A stretch of DNA of 64,000 nucleotides from Antedon mediterranea (lineage: Eukaryota; Echinodermata; Crinoidea; Comatulida; Antedonidae): the NCBI RefSeq assembly GCF_964355755.1, contig NC_092673.1, positions 15,877,001 to 15,941,000 on the forward strand, in the 5' to 3' direction. The notes beneath the pieces were generated by a model. The model ran no database searches. It saw only the letters and a list, made by a program, of their open reading frames with translations, and was not told the origin of the DNA. Within the stretch, counting starts at the first letter, position 1. Every line of letters begins with the position of its first letter. Shown in pieces: positions 13,801 through 21,900 of this stretch. A program made the translations under genes and the position numbers.

Positions 13801-16800
13801 TGGGACATAAAGCCGTTGGTCCCGTGTACTTAACAGTGTACGTTAAAGAACTTGGTACACTCCTGGTGTGCTGATCTGGTCTGCACTGCTGGCTGCCATG
13901 GGTCCGTGGAGGGCCTAATCCAAATTTCCTCAGTTTCCAGTTAAGTTTGAGGGAAAATATTAATACCTTTAACGGTTAGCTCCTGATCTGGATTAAAGTC
14001 CGCTAGTGTGAACCAGGCCAGGGGTTTTGATTGAACTCTTTTTAGAGTCTAGCAGCAGCTGAAGTGATGATAAATAGGCCTTAATAGCCTGGTTCATGAT
14101 ATGTTTAAATCGCCTTTTGTAAAAACCCTAATATATTAAAGTCATCAATATAACACAGAATTTGAGCTCTGCAATTACAAGTTGTAATTGCAGAATTAAA
14201 TAATTAAAAGTCATGAATTGTAATCACACTTACATCTCTCCTGAGTTATTATCACTGAGTGCTGGGTCAACTGATAATATTCCTACAAACTCTATCCCAT
14301 CATTCACTTTAAATCCCTCAAAATTGTCATAAATCTGAAAAGAAAAAAAAAGAATATATGTGAAAGTATTATTTGGAAATTGTCTATAACAATCATTAAC
14401 ACAAATATTATAGATTAGATAAGCCAAGAAACTCATATTGCATTTTAAATGTGTGGTGCAATGATGTAGTTGTTATCAATAAATCAAAAAGTAATCATCT
14501 AATGGTACTAAAACTGTATGCGGAAATTACAAATTTGAAATTTAAACTTATGCAGTGGATGAATAAAATAATTTTAAATTAATAAACATTATCAGATTGA
14601 GTATTCTATTTGTCTCCATTTTGTATTTTATAAGGACGTACTTATTTCTTATAAAACCAGGGCAAACTTTGAGTTTAAATAAAGAGCAAAGAAAGTTATA
14701 CAGTAATACATTTTAATTACTCCATTTATATAGATTAGAAATACTGTTTATTTGCCTGCTCCTGTATGTTCCGTAAAACATTTTTTATTGAGGGCGCTTT
14801 TGATAAAGGAACAGGATTCCATATGTACAGTGTTGAAACAATTTTAATTTCATTTTAGTAGTTTTTTTCATTAATAGTTTTATACTGTTAACAGCTGGTT
14901 TTAGAATAGGCCTCTCATAACAGTGCAAGTAAATGTACAGCTTAATATTTTATATGATATACAGATGATGCTCTTATAAATGAAATTACAATTTTTTTAT
15001 AGTTAATTTTTCACAAGAGAGAGTAATAATTCATTGCCATATTTTATGCCTTTTAAGTTGTGGAAAAAAAAATCATTTCATTTGTTCCATATATATAAAG
15101 TGAATGCAATAACAAGTTAAATATACTTTAACAAGACAAGCTGGGCCAGTTTCATCTGCAAGTGGAAAATTAAGATCTTGAATGTGGCCAGTTATTCCTT
15201 TCATTTCATCTCCTTTTTCTTCATCTTTCTTTGCTTTTTTCTCATCATTAGCATCTCCGGCTGCTGACTCATCTTCCATGGGCACGGCTGGACTAGCTTT
15301 TGTTGAAAGATCAAGACCACAACCAGACGACATGGTTAGTTGGTCCTCGTCAAGTCTTCTCTTGGGTCGAGAGTTATGACAAGTAGTGGACTGCTTACAT
15401 TTGCTTTGATCCGCATAAATCTGTCAGTTTTTCATTAAGAAAAACAACAATTTTATTTTTCTTTTTGTATCCATAAAAGAAACATTCTTAATTATTATTT
15501 TACAAAGGCAATGTTTTAAAATTTAAACTGTTAAAGGTCATCTTGATGGCAGAGAGTACTGTACTGTGTATTTTAAACTTGAAAATTAAGACTAAAAAGT
15601 ATTTTAAGTAAATTTTCTTTTGGATGATCCAAAAGAAAATTTACTTAAAATACTATACAGTGATCCAGATGAACCTTTTTACTAATAAGACTAAAAAGGT
15701 TCCCACCAGGACACAACACAAGCGCAATGTAGTTTGACTCACTACGACATGATGGATCAACTTACAATGTTTTGTGATTGGTCAACTTGTGCCTACATCA
15801 TTTTGTGAGAACCAGTCTATACATATAGTGGATACTAACCGGGCAGTTTTACTTACTTATCAGCCAAAGCTAAGGTTTGGGCTATTCTGAAAAATATTTT
15901 TGTAATGGCCTCTTTAAAGATTTATTGTCCCTCTGAAAAAAAAGTTTTTGTTGAATATGCCATTTTAATGTCACTAATAATAGTTATTCACTTTGACCAA
16001 AAATTGGATGTGATTGACATTATTAAAACTGCGAAATGGTCTATTCAATGTCTTTTTAAGTTAATCTCCATTTTTCATGTTTTTGGGGGACAATATATCT
16101 TTAAATCAAAATGTCATTAGAATAAAGTAGTGATTTTTTTCTCTTCAAATTTAATTTCATTGAGTGCTTTTTTTCTTCAATTTTAAAATAAATTGTAGTA
16201 TCTCAATAAAATGTCAGCTGACGGTTAAAAAGTAATAACATTATTGTGATGATTAATTTGAAAATGCTGTCGCTCACAGCTAGGAAGCCAACTACAAAAC
16301 TGTTCATAATAACTGACAACCGTGAAAAGTAAAGAACAATATACCAAAAAAAGAAGGATACATCTTTGACCCATTGATTTTCACCGGGTAGAGGTACACA
16401 ATAAAGCGTCTGCCGATCCATCGGCACTGTGGTGGCAGCATTCATGTCGATATGCTGATGTGTAGAGCATTCTGCTATATCTCTGTACATTCCACATTTT
16501 ATTTCCTGTATAAAAAAAATACAAAAATCTGTTTTTATTATCTTTTTTTTATTATATAGTTTTTAAACTATTTATTTGTACATGTGTTTAATATTGTTAT
16601 CAGTGACTAGTAAGGTAAATTTCAAGAGTTTGATCAAACCAGTTATGTAGGGGAATTAATAAAATATACAGCCATACTTGCAGTAGCAGTACCTAGTAGA
16701 AGATAGAGGAGCATGGAGCTGTACGCCTCTGGTCTGTAATTTATGTATTGGAAAGCGAGTTGGTAAAAGTACCTAGTAGAAGATAGATGCGGCAAATCTT

Positions 16801-18083
16801 TGTACCCTCAAATTCTAATGCGTATTCTTACCTTTTGACCAGAAGTTTTGTCTATGATTTCATAAGCTCCGATGTAGAACTCTGGATCAAACATATCTTG
16901 AATCATACAGCGAAAACGAACCAGCACATTTGTTTTGAGATCGTGTAGTGGTACATCGTTCAATGAAGGTATCTATATAATCATAAGACATTTTAAGATG
17001 TGGATGCACTTTGCTTGATAGAAGGATTGTGCATAGGTGCATTAAATTGGCACCCATCTCTACCTCCCCACCCCCTTTTATAAATTTTAAAAAATAACTT
17101 GTAAAAGATAGAACATCAGGTTTAAATTCAGCACATCATTTTAAAAGGTTTAGGCCTTTGGCATCCTATTTCAAAATTCTGTGTGTGTGTGTGTTTATTA
17201 TATATGGCCCTGTTAAACTGTGAGCAAACAAAAAACAAACTCATTTTAACAAGTTTTATTTAATATTTGAAATAAAATATAGCAACTGATTTGGGTTAAT
17301 TTGATGTGGAATTCATTGATGAGTTTTACTTACCGCACTGGGGTAAATCTTACTTTGTTACTTAAGCCTGCGTCTGGGGTTTGACCTTGGTTACACAAGT
17401 CAGGAGTATTAAGATTTTGTCTCGCTCATGCTATGATTAATTAATGAAGACTTACCCAAAGCAGAGAATCGGGATTCTCTAAACGCTGTCCAAATGTCTT
17501 TGATACCCTGTTTGTCATTGTATTCAAATCATTATCTTCCGCTGTAATAATAAAAAATAAGCATAAAAGCATGAATGAGCTAGCTATAATATGTCTTAAA
17601 TAATAATATTTTTAGTAGGCCGAGTAGAATCATTATGTCGTTCCCATTTGGCCTACTTTGCCATCGGGGAGGAAGAGAACAATATTATCATTATTTTACT
17701 AGCCTACTGTAGCTGGCTAGGTAGGCTCTAGCTAGAGGGCCTACGTACTACTACTATTTAGGCCTAGTAATAATAGGGCTAGGCCTCCAGCTCTATACTA
17801 CTACTAGCCTAGCTAGGCCTAGTAGTAGGCTACTACTAGGCTAGCTACTACTAGTACTCCAGGCTAGCTAGAGTAGGCTAGGTCTAACCCAGCCAGGCCT
17901 ATCCTACTAGAGGCCTAGTAGTAGGCCTTTTACTTAGCCTAGCTAGGCCTAGAGCTAGTAGTAGGCCAAGCCTATCATAAGTACCCCTAGCTAGGCCTAA
18001 AGTTCATATAAAGGTTAATTCCTACCGAATAAATTTTGGACAGTTGATAATGGATTACTTTGCCAATCAGTAATCCCAGGCAT
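1745..18083 (-). CDS. MCMBP: MCM complex-binding protein, 11 coding exons, 3' end outside the window
   Basis: MCMBP is a nuclear protein that binds MCM3-MCM7 and supports MCM assembly, stability and removal from replicated chromatin. Coding exons in gene order are 18083-18026, 17541-17456, 16972-16832, 16505-16362, 15420-15127, 14334-14234, 12873-12722, 11512-11389, 9155-9038, 2799-2634 and 1878-1745. They join without a frame break into 506 codons. The protein matches the vertebrate family throughout: [19 protein letters not shown] at the start, then [76 protein letters not shown] and [14 protein letters not shown]. An acidic/lysine-rich insert ([10 protein letters not shown]) sits in exon 5. 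The human protein has about 640 residues, so roughly the last hundred or more residues should lie left of base 1; I found no further exon in 1-1744. The gene is divergent from SEC23IP. Most introns are filled with repeats. Confidence 0.95.
2634..2799 (-). CDS. MCMBP: MCMBP coding exon 10
   Basis: It encodes about residues 407-462: [20 protein letters not shown] and [18 protein letters not shown], matching the vertebrate MTIENMNHLKF and VIDETLLEQGQLD blocks. The donor GTATGG is weak but the codon completes correctly in exon 11. Confidence 0.95.
2955..3476. repeat. Two-copy tandem duplication of about 260 bp
   Basis: 2955-3216 and 3220-3476 share GTAGAGTAGGT, AATTCAACTGAGACAA, CAATTTATTTGGAAGCTACA and AAACTGCATTTTATA in the same order. 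The copies have diverged by small indels. They lie in MCMBP intron 9. Confidence 0.75.
3477..4219. other. Intronic, no feature
   Basis: AT-rich MCMBP intron 9 between the duplication and the minisatellite; nothing else is recognisable. Confidence 0.4.
4220..6975. repeat. 55-bp minisatellite, about 50 copies
   Basis: The monomer reads GGTGTCCCTTAATAGAGGTT, CTACTGTAGCCATAAACAGA, AGAGCCAATAAGAAA. Lengths vary by a base or two through CCC/CCCC and TTAA/TTTAA. Point variants (CATAAAC or CACAAAC, AAGAAAGG or AACAAAGG, GTAGCC or GTAGAC) form shuffled blocks. The array fills much of MCMBP intron 9. Because 55 is not a multiple of three, all frames show false short ORFs. Confidence 0.95.
7505..8053. 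mobile_element. Possible TIR element with internal duplication
   Basis: Two related segments (about 7646-7760 and 7808-7920) share GTCTACTTA, AATAGCTATAC, AATAGCCAGTAACT and AACTATCTATTTTATA. The ends resemble inverted repeats around AGTAGATTT. This may be an old MITE-like element; its borders are uncertain. Confidence 0.4.
8293..8490. mobile_element. Short TIR element, copy 1
   Basis: The left end GGTCCCCAATAGCGACGCAA is mirrored by the right end ATCGCTAGTGGGAACC. Internal GCGCAACAGTGCTGCAAGCA and GCAGGTTTGAT are shared with 23067-23287. No ORF is present. Confidence 0.65.
8515..8668 (+). pseudogene. LINE reverse-transcriptase C-terminal remnant
   Basis: In frame it reads [20 protein letters not shown] and [20 protein letters not shown], then DIL and a stop. 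This resembles the C-terminal zone of many LINE proteins, where an RRxxFxGH-type segment follows the [12 protein letters not shown] just after is the decayed continuation. Short and broken. Confidence 0.5.
9038..9155 (-). CDS. MCMBP: MCMBP coding exon 9
   Basis: It encodes about residues 367-406: [20 protein letters not shown] and then LLQTIVTK. It was found by translating the region between exons 8 and 10 and matching vertebrate YTRRDVLPLGKFTVNLSGC. The phases match both neighbours. Confidence 0.92.
9156..11388. other. MCMBP intron 8
   Basis: AT-rich intron. I see only the short repeat at 11065-11138 and no other feature. Confidence 0.5.
11065..11138 (+). repeat. Dispersed 75-bp repeat, copy 1
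   Basis: After a (TA) run it contains AAATCCAAAGGCAAATTACT and GGTATCAGTGGCTGGATCTC, nearly identical to 23719-23792. It is probably the tail of a mobile element I do not recognise. Confidence 0.6.
11389..11512 (-). CDS. MCMBP: MCMBP coding exon 8
   Basis: It encodes about residues 326-367, including [19 protein letters not shown], equivalent to vertebrate LLGDSLAAEYLILHLISTV. The acceptor is GTTGATAG. It ends in phase 2 at AACGT|GTAAGT. Confidence 0.95.
12204..12392 (+). mobile_element. tRNA-derived SINE with internal deletion
   Basis: It starts with GCGAGTGGCCGAGCGGAAAG, a tRNA-Ser/Leu-like A box. It then has AGGTCCAGTGTACACATCTA and TTTAAAGAACCTAGTACATC, shared with the other SINE copies in the window. 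The B-box segment is missing. Confidence 0.75.
12722..12873 (-). CDS. MCMBP: MCMBP coding exon 7
   Basis: It encodes about residues 275-326 with [18 protein letters not shown] and NPLLPSNL, almost identical to the vertebrate block. The donor is TCAG|GTAAAG, phase 1. Confidence 0.95.
13585..13920 (+). mobile_element. SINE with 5S rRNA head, copy 1
   Basis: GGCCATACGGCGTTAAAAGA, TCAGATCACCAAAGTTAAGC, GTTGGGCCAGGTC and TGGATGGGAG follow 5S rRNA in order. A body shared with 27528-27890 follows (CCTTAGGCAAGAT, CCTTATCCTTCGGATGG). It is therefore a SINE3-type element, not a 5S gene. It lies antisense in MCMBP intron 6. Confidence 0.85.
13921..14233. other. Intronic, no feature
   Basis: MCMBP intron 6 between the 5S-SINE and exon 6. 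I see a short inverted repeat TACAAGTTGTAATTGCAG and nothing else. Confidence 0.35.
14234..14334 (-). CDS. MCMBP: MCMBP coding exon 6
   Basis: It encodes about residues 242-275, [20 protein letters not shown] then SVDPALSD, the counterpart of vertebrate [19 protein letters not shown] pyrimidine-rich acceptor precedes it. It ends in phase 2 at GAGAT|GTAAGT. Confidence 0.94.
14335..15126. other. MCMBP intron 5
   Basis: AT-rich, no repeat or motif recognised. Confidence 0.4.
15127..15420 (-). CDS. MCMBP: MCMBP coding exon 5
   Basis: It is 98 whole codons (residues 144-241) and the longest coding exon. It holds the variable basic and acidic linker (RPKRRLDED, then a lysine/glutamate-rich stretch) and the conserved [16 protein letters not shown] block. 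The donor is AAA|GTATAT. Confidence 0.92.
15598..15654. repeat. Perfect 28-bp hairpin
   Basis: AGTATTTTAAGTAAATTTTC and TTTTGGAT are followed, after one base, by their exact reverse complement. GACTAAAAAG occurs beside the hairpin and again at 15689. It may be part of a small foldback element in MCMBP intron 4. Confidence 0.8.
15914..16104. mobile_element. Non-autonomous TTAA element, 183 bp
   Basis: The element spans 15918-16100: AGATTTATTGTCCCTC at the left, GGGGGACAATATATCT at the right, TTAA on both sides. It is the shortest of three relatives in this window. It is in MCMBP intron 4. Confidence 0.8.
16362..16505 (-). CDS. MCMBP: MCMBP coding exon 4
   Basis: It is 48 whole codons (residues 96-143) and contains [11 protein letters not shown] and [18 protein letters not shown], matching the vertebrate YRDVAEC and CVPVPGE blocks. 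The donor GAT|GTATCC is weak, but the frame and homology carry straight on into exon 5. Confidence 0.92.
16832..16972 (-). CDS. MCMBP: MCMBP coding exon 3
   Basis: It is 47 whole codons (residues 49-95) and carries the most conserved N-terminal block, [20 protein letters not shown]. The donor is AAAAG|GTAAGA. Confidence 0.93.
17456..17541 (-). CDS. MCMBP: MCMBP coding exon 2
   Basis: It encodes about residues 20-48 and ends in NPDSLLW before a consensus GTAAGT donor. The acceptor is TTATTACAG. Its 86 bases complete the codon split after exon 1. Confidence 0.88.
17696..18000. repeat. AGGCCTAG palindrome cluster in MCMBP intron 1
   Basis: Over 300 bases are built almost entirely from TAGGCCTAG, CTAGCTAGG and TAGTAGTAGG words, self-complementary at many registers. 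The composition differs sharply from the flanks. Related clusters lie at 33880-34050 and 37319-37490. Confidence 0.75.
18026..18083 (-). CDS. MCMBP: MCMBP coding exon 1
   Basis: It encodes residues 1-19 plus one base and opens with MPGITDW, aligning with the start of vertebrate MCMBP. The donor is G|GTAGGAATT. The ATG was chosen by this alignment. Confidence 0.88.
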
Positions 18084-18810
18084 TTTAAAAGTTTAACGTA
18101 ATATTGTTTTATTTTTTATTTAATATGAGTAGGTACGCTCTATCGTCAACTCCCCAACAACTCTGTTCGGAGCACTGGAAAGTTGTTGGCGCGAAAATAT
18201 TCACATGTTTGTTGTTGAATTGTACGTCCCTTTAAATTACACACCTGACTGATTTTAAAACAGTATTATATGTGTCGTAAATACAATTAACTATAATAGT
18301 CGTAAAAATTATTCTTAACGCTATAATAAATTTAAAGTATATATTTATAATAATAAAATGAACGGTTTATTTTTACTTGATTTATAATTTTGGAGTTATA
18401 ATATATATACTATACTTATGATGTACAGGAGTGCAGGTTCGTTCATTATTTTAGAGGTAAACTACAAGGCCTAAGACGTTTGCAAGTTGGTATAAGTAAG
18501 CTTTTGATTATTTATAAATACTTTATTTTAATAAATACATTTTTAAGTATTGCTTTTATTCTTATGATTATTACATAGCCTAGTTGTACAAACACGTAAA
18601 TGGTATAACCATAAGCCTAGTTCTTTAATTGGAAAATGGTACGTCTGTATTTTGACATGACGTGTCCCATGTTGTTAAAATAATAGGAGTACCGACGGGG
18701 AGAGAGGAAGGGATTTTGTCGTCGCGGAAAGTAACACAATTTCAAGCTACAATACAATCATTATCCTTTGCCACAAAATATATAGATAATAGGATAACAA
18801 ACTAGATGCA
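18084..18810. promoter_or_regulatory. Bidirectional promoter region between MCMBP and SEC23IP
   Basis: This is the 727-bp gap between the two start codons, so it must hold both 5' UTRs and both promoters. The MCMBP side is less AT-rich and carries TTGGCGCGAAAA. I see no convincing TATA box at a fixed distance from either gene. Most of 18260-18600 is AT-rich with no motif I recognise. Confidence 0.7.
18186..18197. promoter_or_regulatory. E2F-type site upstream of MCMBP
   Basis: TTGGCGCGAAAA is, on the other strand, TTTTCGCGCCAA, a full match to the E2F consensus TTTSSCGC with its flanking bases. It lies about 100 bp upstream of the MCMBP start codon. E2F control is typical of replication genes; use of this site is inferred. 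Confidence 0.6.
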
Positions 18811-18814
18811 ATGA
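18806..18814 (+). promoter_or_regulatory. Minimal uORF overlapping the SEC23IP start
   Basis: ATGCAATGA is a two-codon uORF whose stop codon overlaps the SEC23IP ATG (ATGA). Such overlaps can allow termination and re-initiation; no function is shown here. Confidence 0.35.
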
Positions 18815-18931
18815 ATGATCAAAAGGACAACACTCCACCACTACTTCTTTTCCCTGCGAGTAACAATACTTCCCTAGGCCCAGATGCTTTGAGACCGGTA
18901 CCGGCCACCGCCTCTCTTTTCCCCGCACCAG
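18811..18931 (+). CDS. SEC23IP: SEC23IP coding exon 1
   Basis: It encodes residues 1-40 plus one base, low complexity with prolines and no conserved motif. The start ATG has G at -3. A second ATG five bases upstream (18806) opens only a two-codon uORF. The donor is CAG|GTTAGT. Confidence 0.85.
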
Positions 18932-21900
18932 GTTAGTGAATCTCGATTCATGGCAGCCTAGACATATGTTTGTTTAAAAACTGTTATTTATGGGCGAATA
19001 AAGTGTTGCAATAGGTTTTGTGTAGATGTAATAATAAATAGAATATAGGTTTAGGCCTATCTATCTAGTTTAGTTAATTTAATAAAATTAATATTGTAAC
19101 TACTTTTTTTTTTGATGTGTCGATTTAAAAATCACAATACTGTATTGTAACGCTAAAGCAGGAAGTGACCGGCATTAATTTTAGTATTTTATTGTCATTT
19201 ACTAAATGCTGAGAATTTGTCTGACACACCTTGTTACCCTGACAATTTAGCTTATTACAGTATAACAATCTCTAATAGCGGGATATCAAGAGTGTCTAGT
19301 CTCCCCTCATATGACTGTTCCAACGTCGTCAGGAACAGTCATATGAGGGGAGACTGGACACTCTTGATATCCCATCCACAATCGCTATTAGAGATTGTTA
19401 TACTGTTCTATTTGTTTGCAATGTTTTACTTTATCATCAAAGATCTATTATTTATAATTTACTCATAGTTAATAATCGTCATGATACTCTCACTTTCAAG
19501 CATCTTCGCTCCAGTAATGATATGTCAAAATTTTGCATCCCGACCAGATTCACTAGAACTTGGAATTCCATACCCAATGAGATTCGCGATATTTTTGTTA
19601 ATGGTTCATTTATTAATTTTAAATTATCTCTAAAGCTATATTTTAAATGTCGGAGAGAAACTTTTTAAATTTTTTAATGAAATGATATGTCTACTATATT
19701 AGTATATATTCTTGTTATTTGTTATTTATGTGTTGGAGAGACACACCTTACCGGTGACAGGGTTTTTTAATGCTTTTGTCTTTCCTCGGCCTCGTGTCTT
19801 TTATTTCATATATATTATATATTTCTATGTTTTTTTTGTAATTATTATTTTATGTTTATTGCCGAAATGAATAAAATAACTTAAAAAAAAAAATATTGTC
19901 ATTTGATATGAATCAAATTAACAACAACAAATTAATACTGTAAATGTTTATTAGGTAATTTCTGATAAAACAATTTTCTTCCTTCCAGAGGATGGAGAAG
20001 CTGACAGCTTTCTTGGTCAAAGTGATTTTGATTCACAACCTAACCAATCTGCTTCAATGTTATTCCAATCAAATATGCCACCACCCCAAGATCCTTTTGC
20101 AAATATATCGCAGTCATCACCAGCAATCAGTGGAACATCCTCATTGTTTGGATCAGCAAATACTCAAGGCCAGAGTCAGCCTTTATTCTCCTCACCAAAC
20201 CTACCACCCCCAGGACCACCATCTCAAGGAACACCAGATTCTTACATCCAGCAGCCACTGCAACCACCTCAAATACCACCTCCAATTGGCCCTCCGACTG
20301 GCCAATCACAGCAACCTCGTTTTGGCATAAAGGGATTTCAGCATAGGCCAATGCCACATCCTAATGTTGGTGGACCTCCAGCACCAATGCTACAGCAATC
20401 ACAGTCAGATGCTGGGCCACCTCCAACAAATTTTCCAGTGCAACAACCTTTTGTAGGAACTAATTATCAACAAAGACCACAGGTATTGTATGATCATAAG
20501 CTTTAATAATGTGGATCATTTGGCGTAATTGATTGACCGACTGACTCAAGTATAGTTTAACAAGCGAATAAAGTAAGTACTTAACATATTTTGTCACTGA
20601 TTTAGTTTGATGGCAGTAGACCTCCACCCACAGCAGCAGAGCTTCAGCAGTTTCAAGTTTCTGCACCACAGCAGCCGCTTTACAACCCAGTATACCAACC
20701 TGTTCAACCTCACTGGTTCTATTGCAAACAAGTGGAAAGCAAACAGGTCTGGCGACCTTTCACTATGAAAGATTCACTGTGCTTAGAAGAAGTCTACAAT
20801 AAAGGTACGTGCACAAGAATTGTCAGATTACCTTGAATTACCTTGAACTGTAAATGTTGTTTTCGGAAGTAGCTTTAAATAGAATCTATGTTGTGTATTA
20901 TCTTGTATATTTGAATAATGTCTGCCCTTTTCTTCTGTAAGCCAACATTGAAAATACAGTATCTACCTCTCACTCTTTTCGAATTTGTTCCAAATTTGTT
21001 AGGGTGTACATAATGTCTTTGAACATAATTCCATTCAAAATAATGTGAAATGCTCAAAGTTCAAAATCTGTTTTAGTGCAAGAAGATCCCGAGAATTGCT
21101 ACATCAGTACAGATGGTGGTCGCTATGATGTAAATCTTGCTCAGAGAAGCAGGCAGTCAATTTATTGGGACGAGGAAAAGTCTCAAGTACGACGTTGTAC
21201 ATGGTTCTACAAGGCAGAAGGAGAAAATAGATTTATTCCTTATGATGAAAAGCTTGCAGACTTTTTAGAAGTAAGTTCCTAGGCCGTAGCAAGAGGTTAA
21301 AAACAGGCGAGGAAAAATGCTTGAAATATAATTATTAATATAGAATATGACGATCTGTGCTGCTACAGCCCTGAGTTCTCAGTTGTTTCTCTCTTGAGTG
21401 GCAGAGAAATTTTTTTTTTCTAATAAGTAGGTGTATATTTTTGGTATAAGCTAATCTCTCCATATTTAATTTTTACAAATGTTGTTTAATTTTCTATTCC
21501 TCAATTTAGTTTGAATTTAAAAACTCTGCATTGGAAAATAAGTGGAACCGACGAATTGAACTAGAAAATGGTGAAACCGTCGTAATGCATAATTCTAATG
21601 TCATAGTTCATTTCCGACCATCGGGGATGGTAGATGAATGGGGTTCAGTTTCTGATGGACAGATGCGCCCTCGTGTTGTCAAACGTGGAGTTGAAAATAC
21701 AGATGAAATTCTTGATGGTGTGTATTTAAATTTGTAAATCTCAAACATATATATTTGCGTATCTGAGCTTTAAAAGCCTTTGTTTTTGTTCCTTAATATG
21801 TGTTTGACGGTATTTACCTTAAAATTGTTTTTCATTGCTTCTTTCTTTTTAGGTGAACCAGGAAAGATTGACCATTTGATGTTTGTAGTTCACGGTATTG

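Noticed and set aside
15182-15379. Plus-strand ORF over MCMBP exon 5
   Set aside because: Antisense shadow of the lysine/glutamate-rich exon.
18411-18425. TATA box in the shared promoter
   Set aside because: TATATATA words near 18400 are common in this AT-rich DNA and not placed at a sensible distance from either start.
19992-20330. Second plus-strand frame in SEC23IP exon 2
   Set aside because: Out of frame with the conserved DSFLGQ start and with exon 3; a low-complexity shadow.
20127-20357. Minus-strand ORF opposite SEC23IP exon 2
   Set aside because: Shadow of the proline/glutamine-rich coding exon on the other strand.
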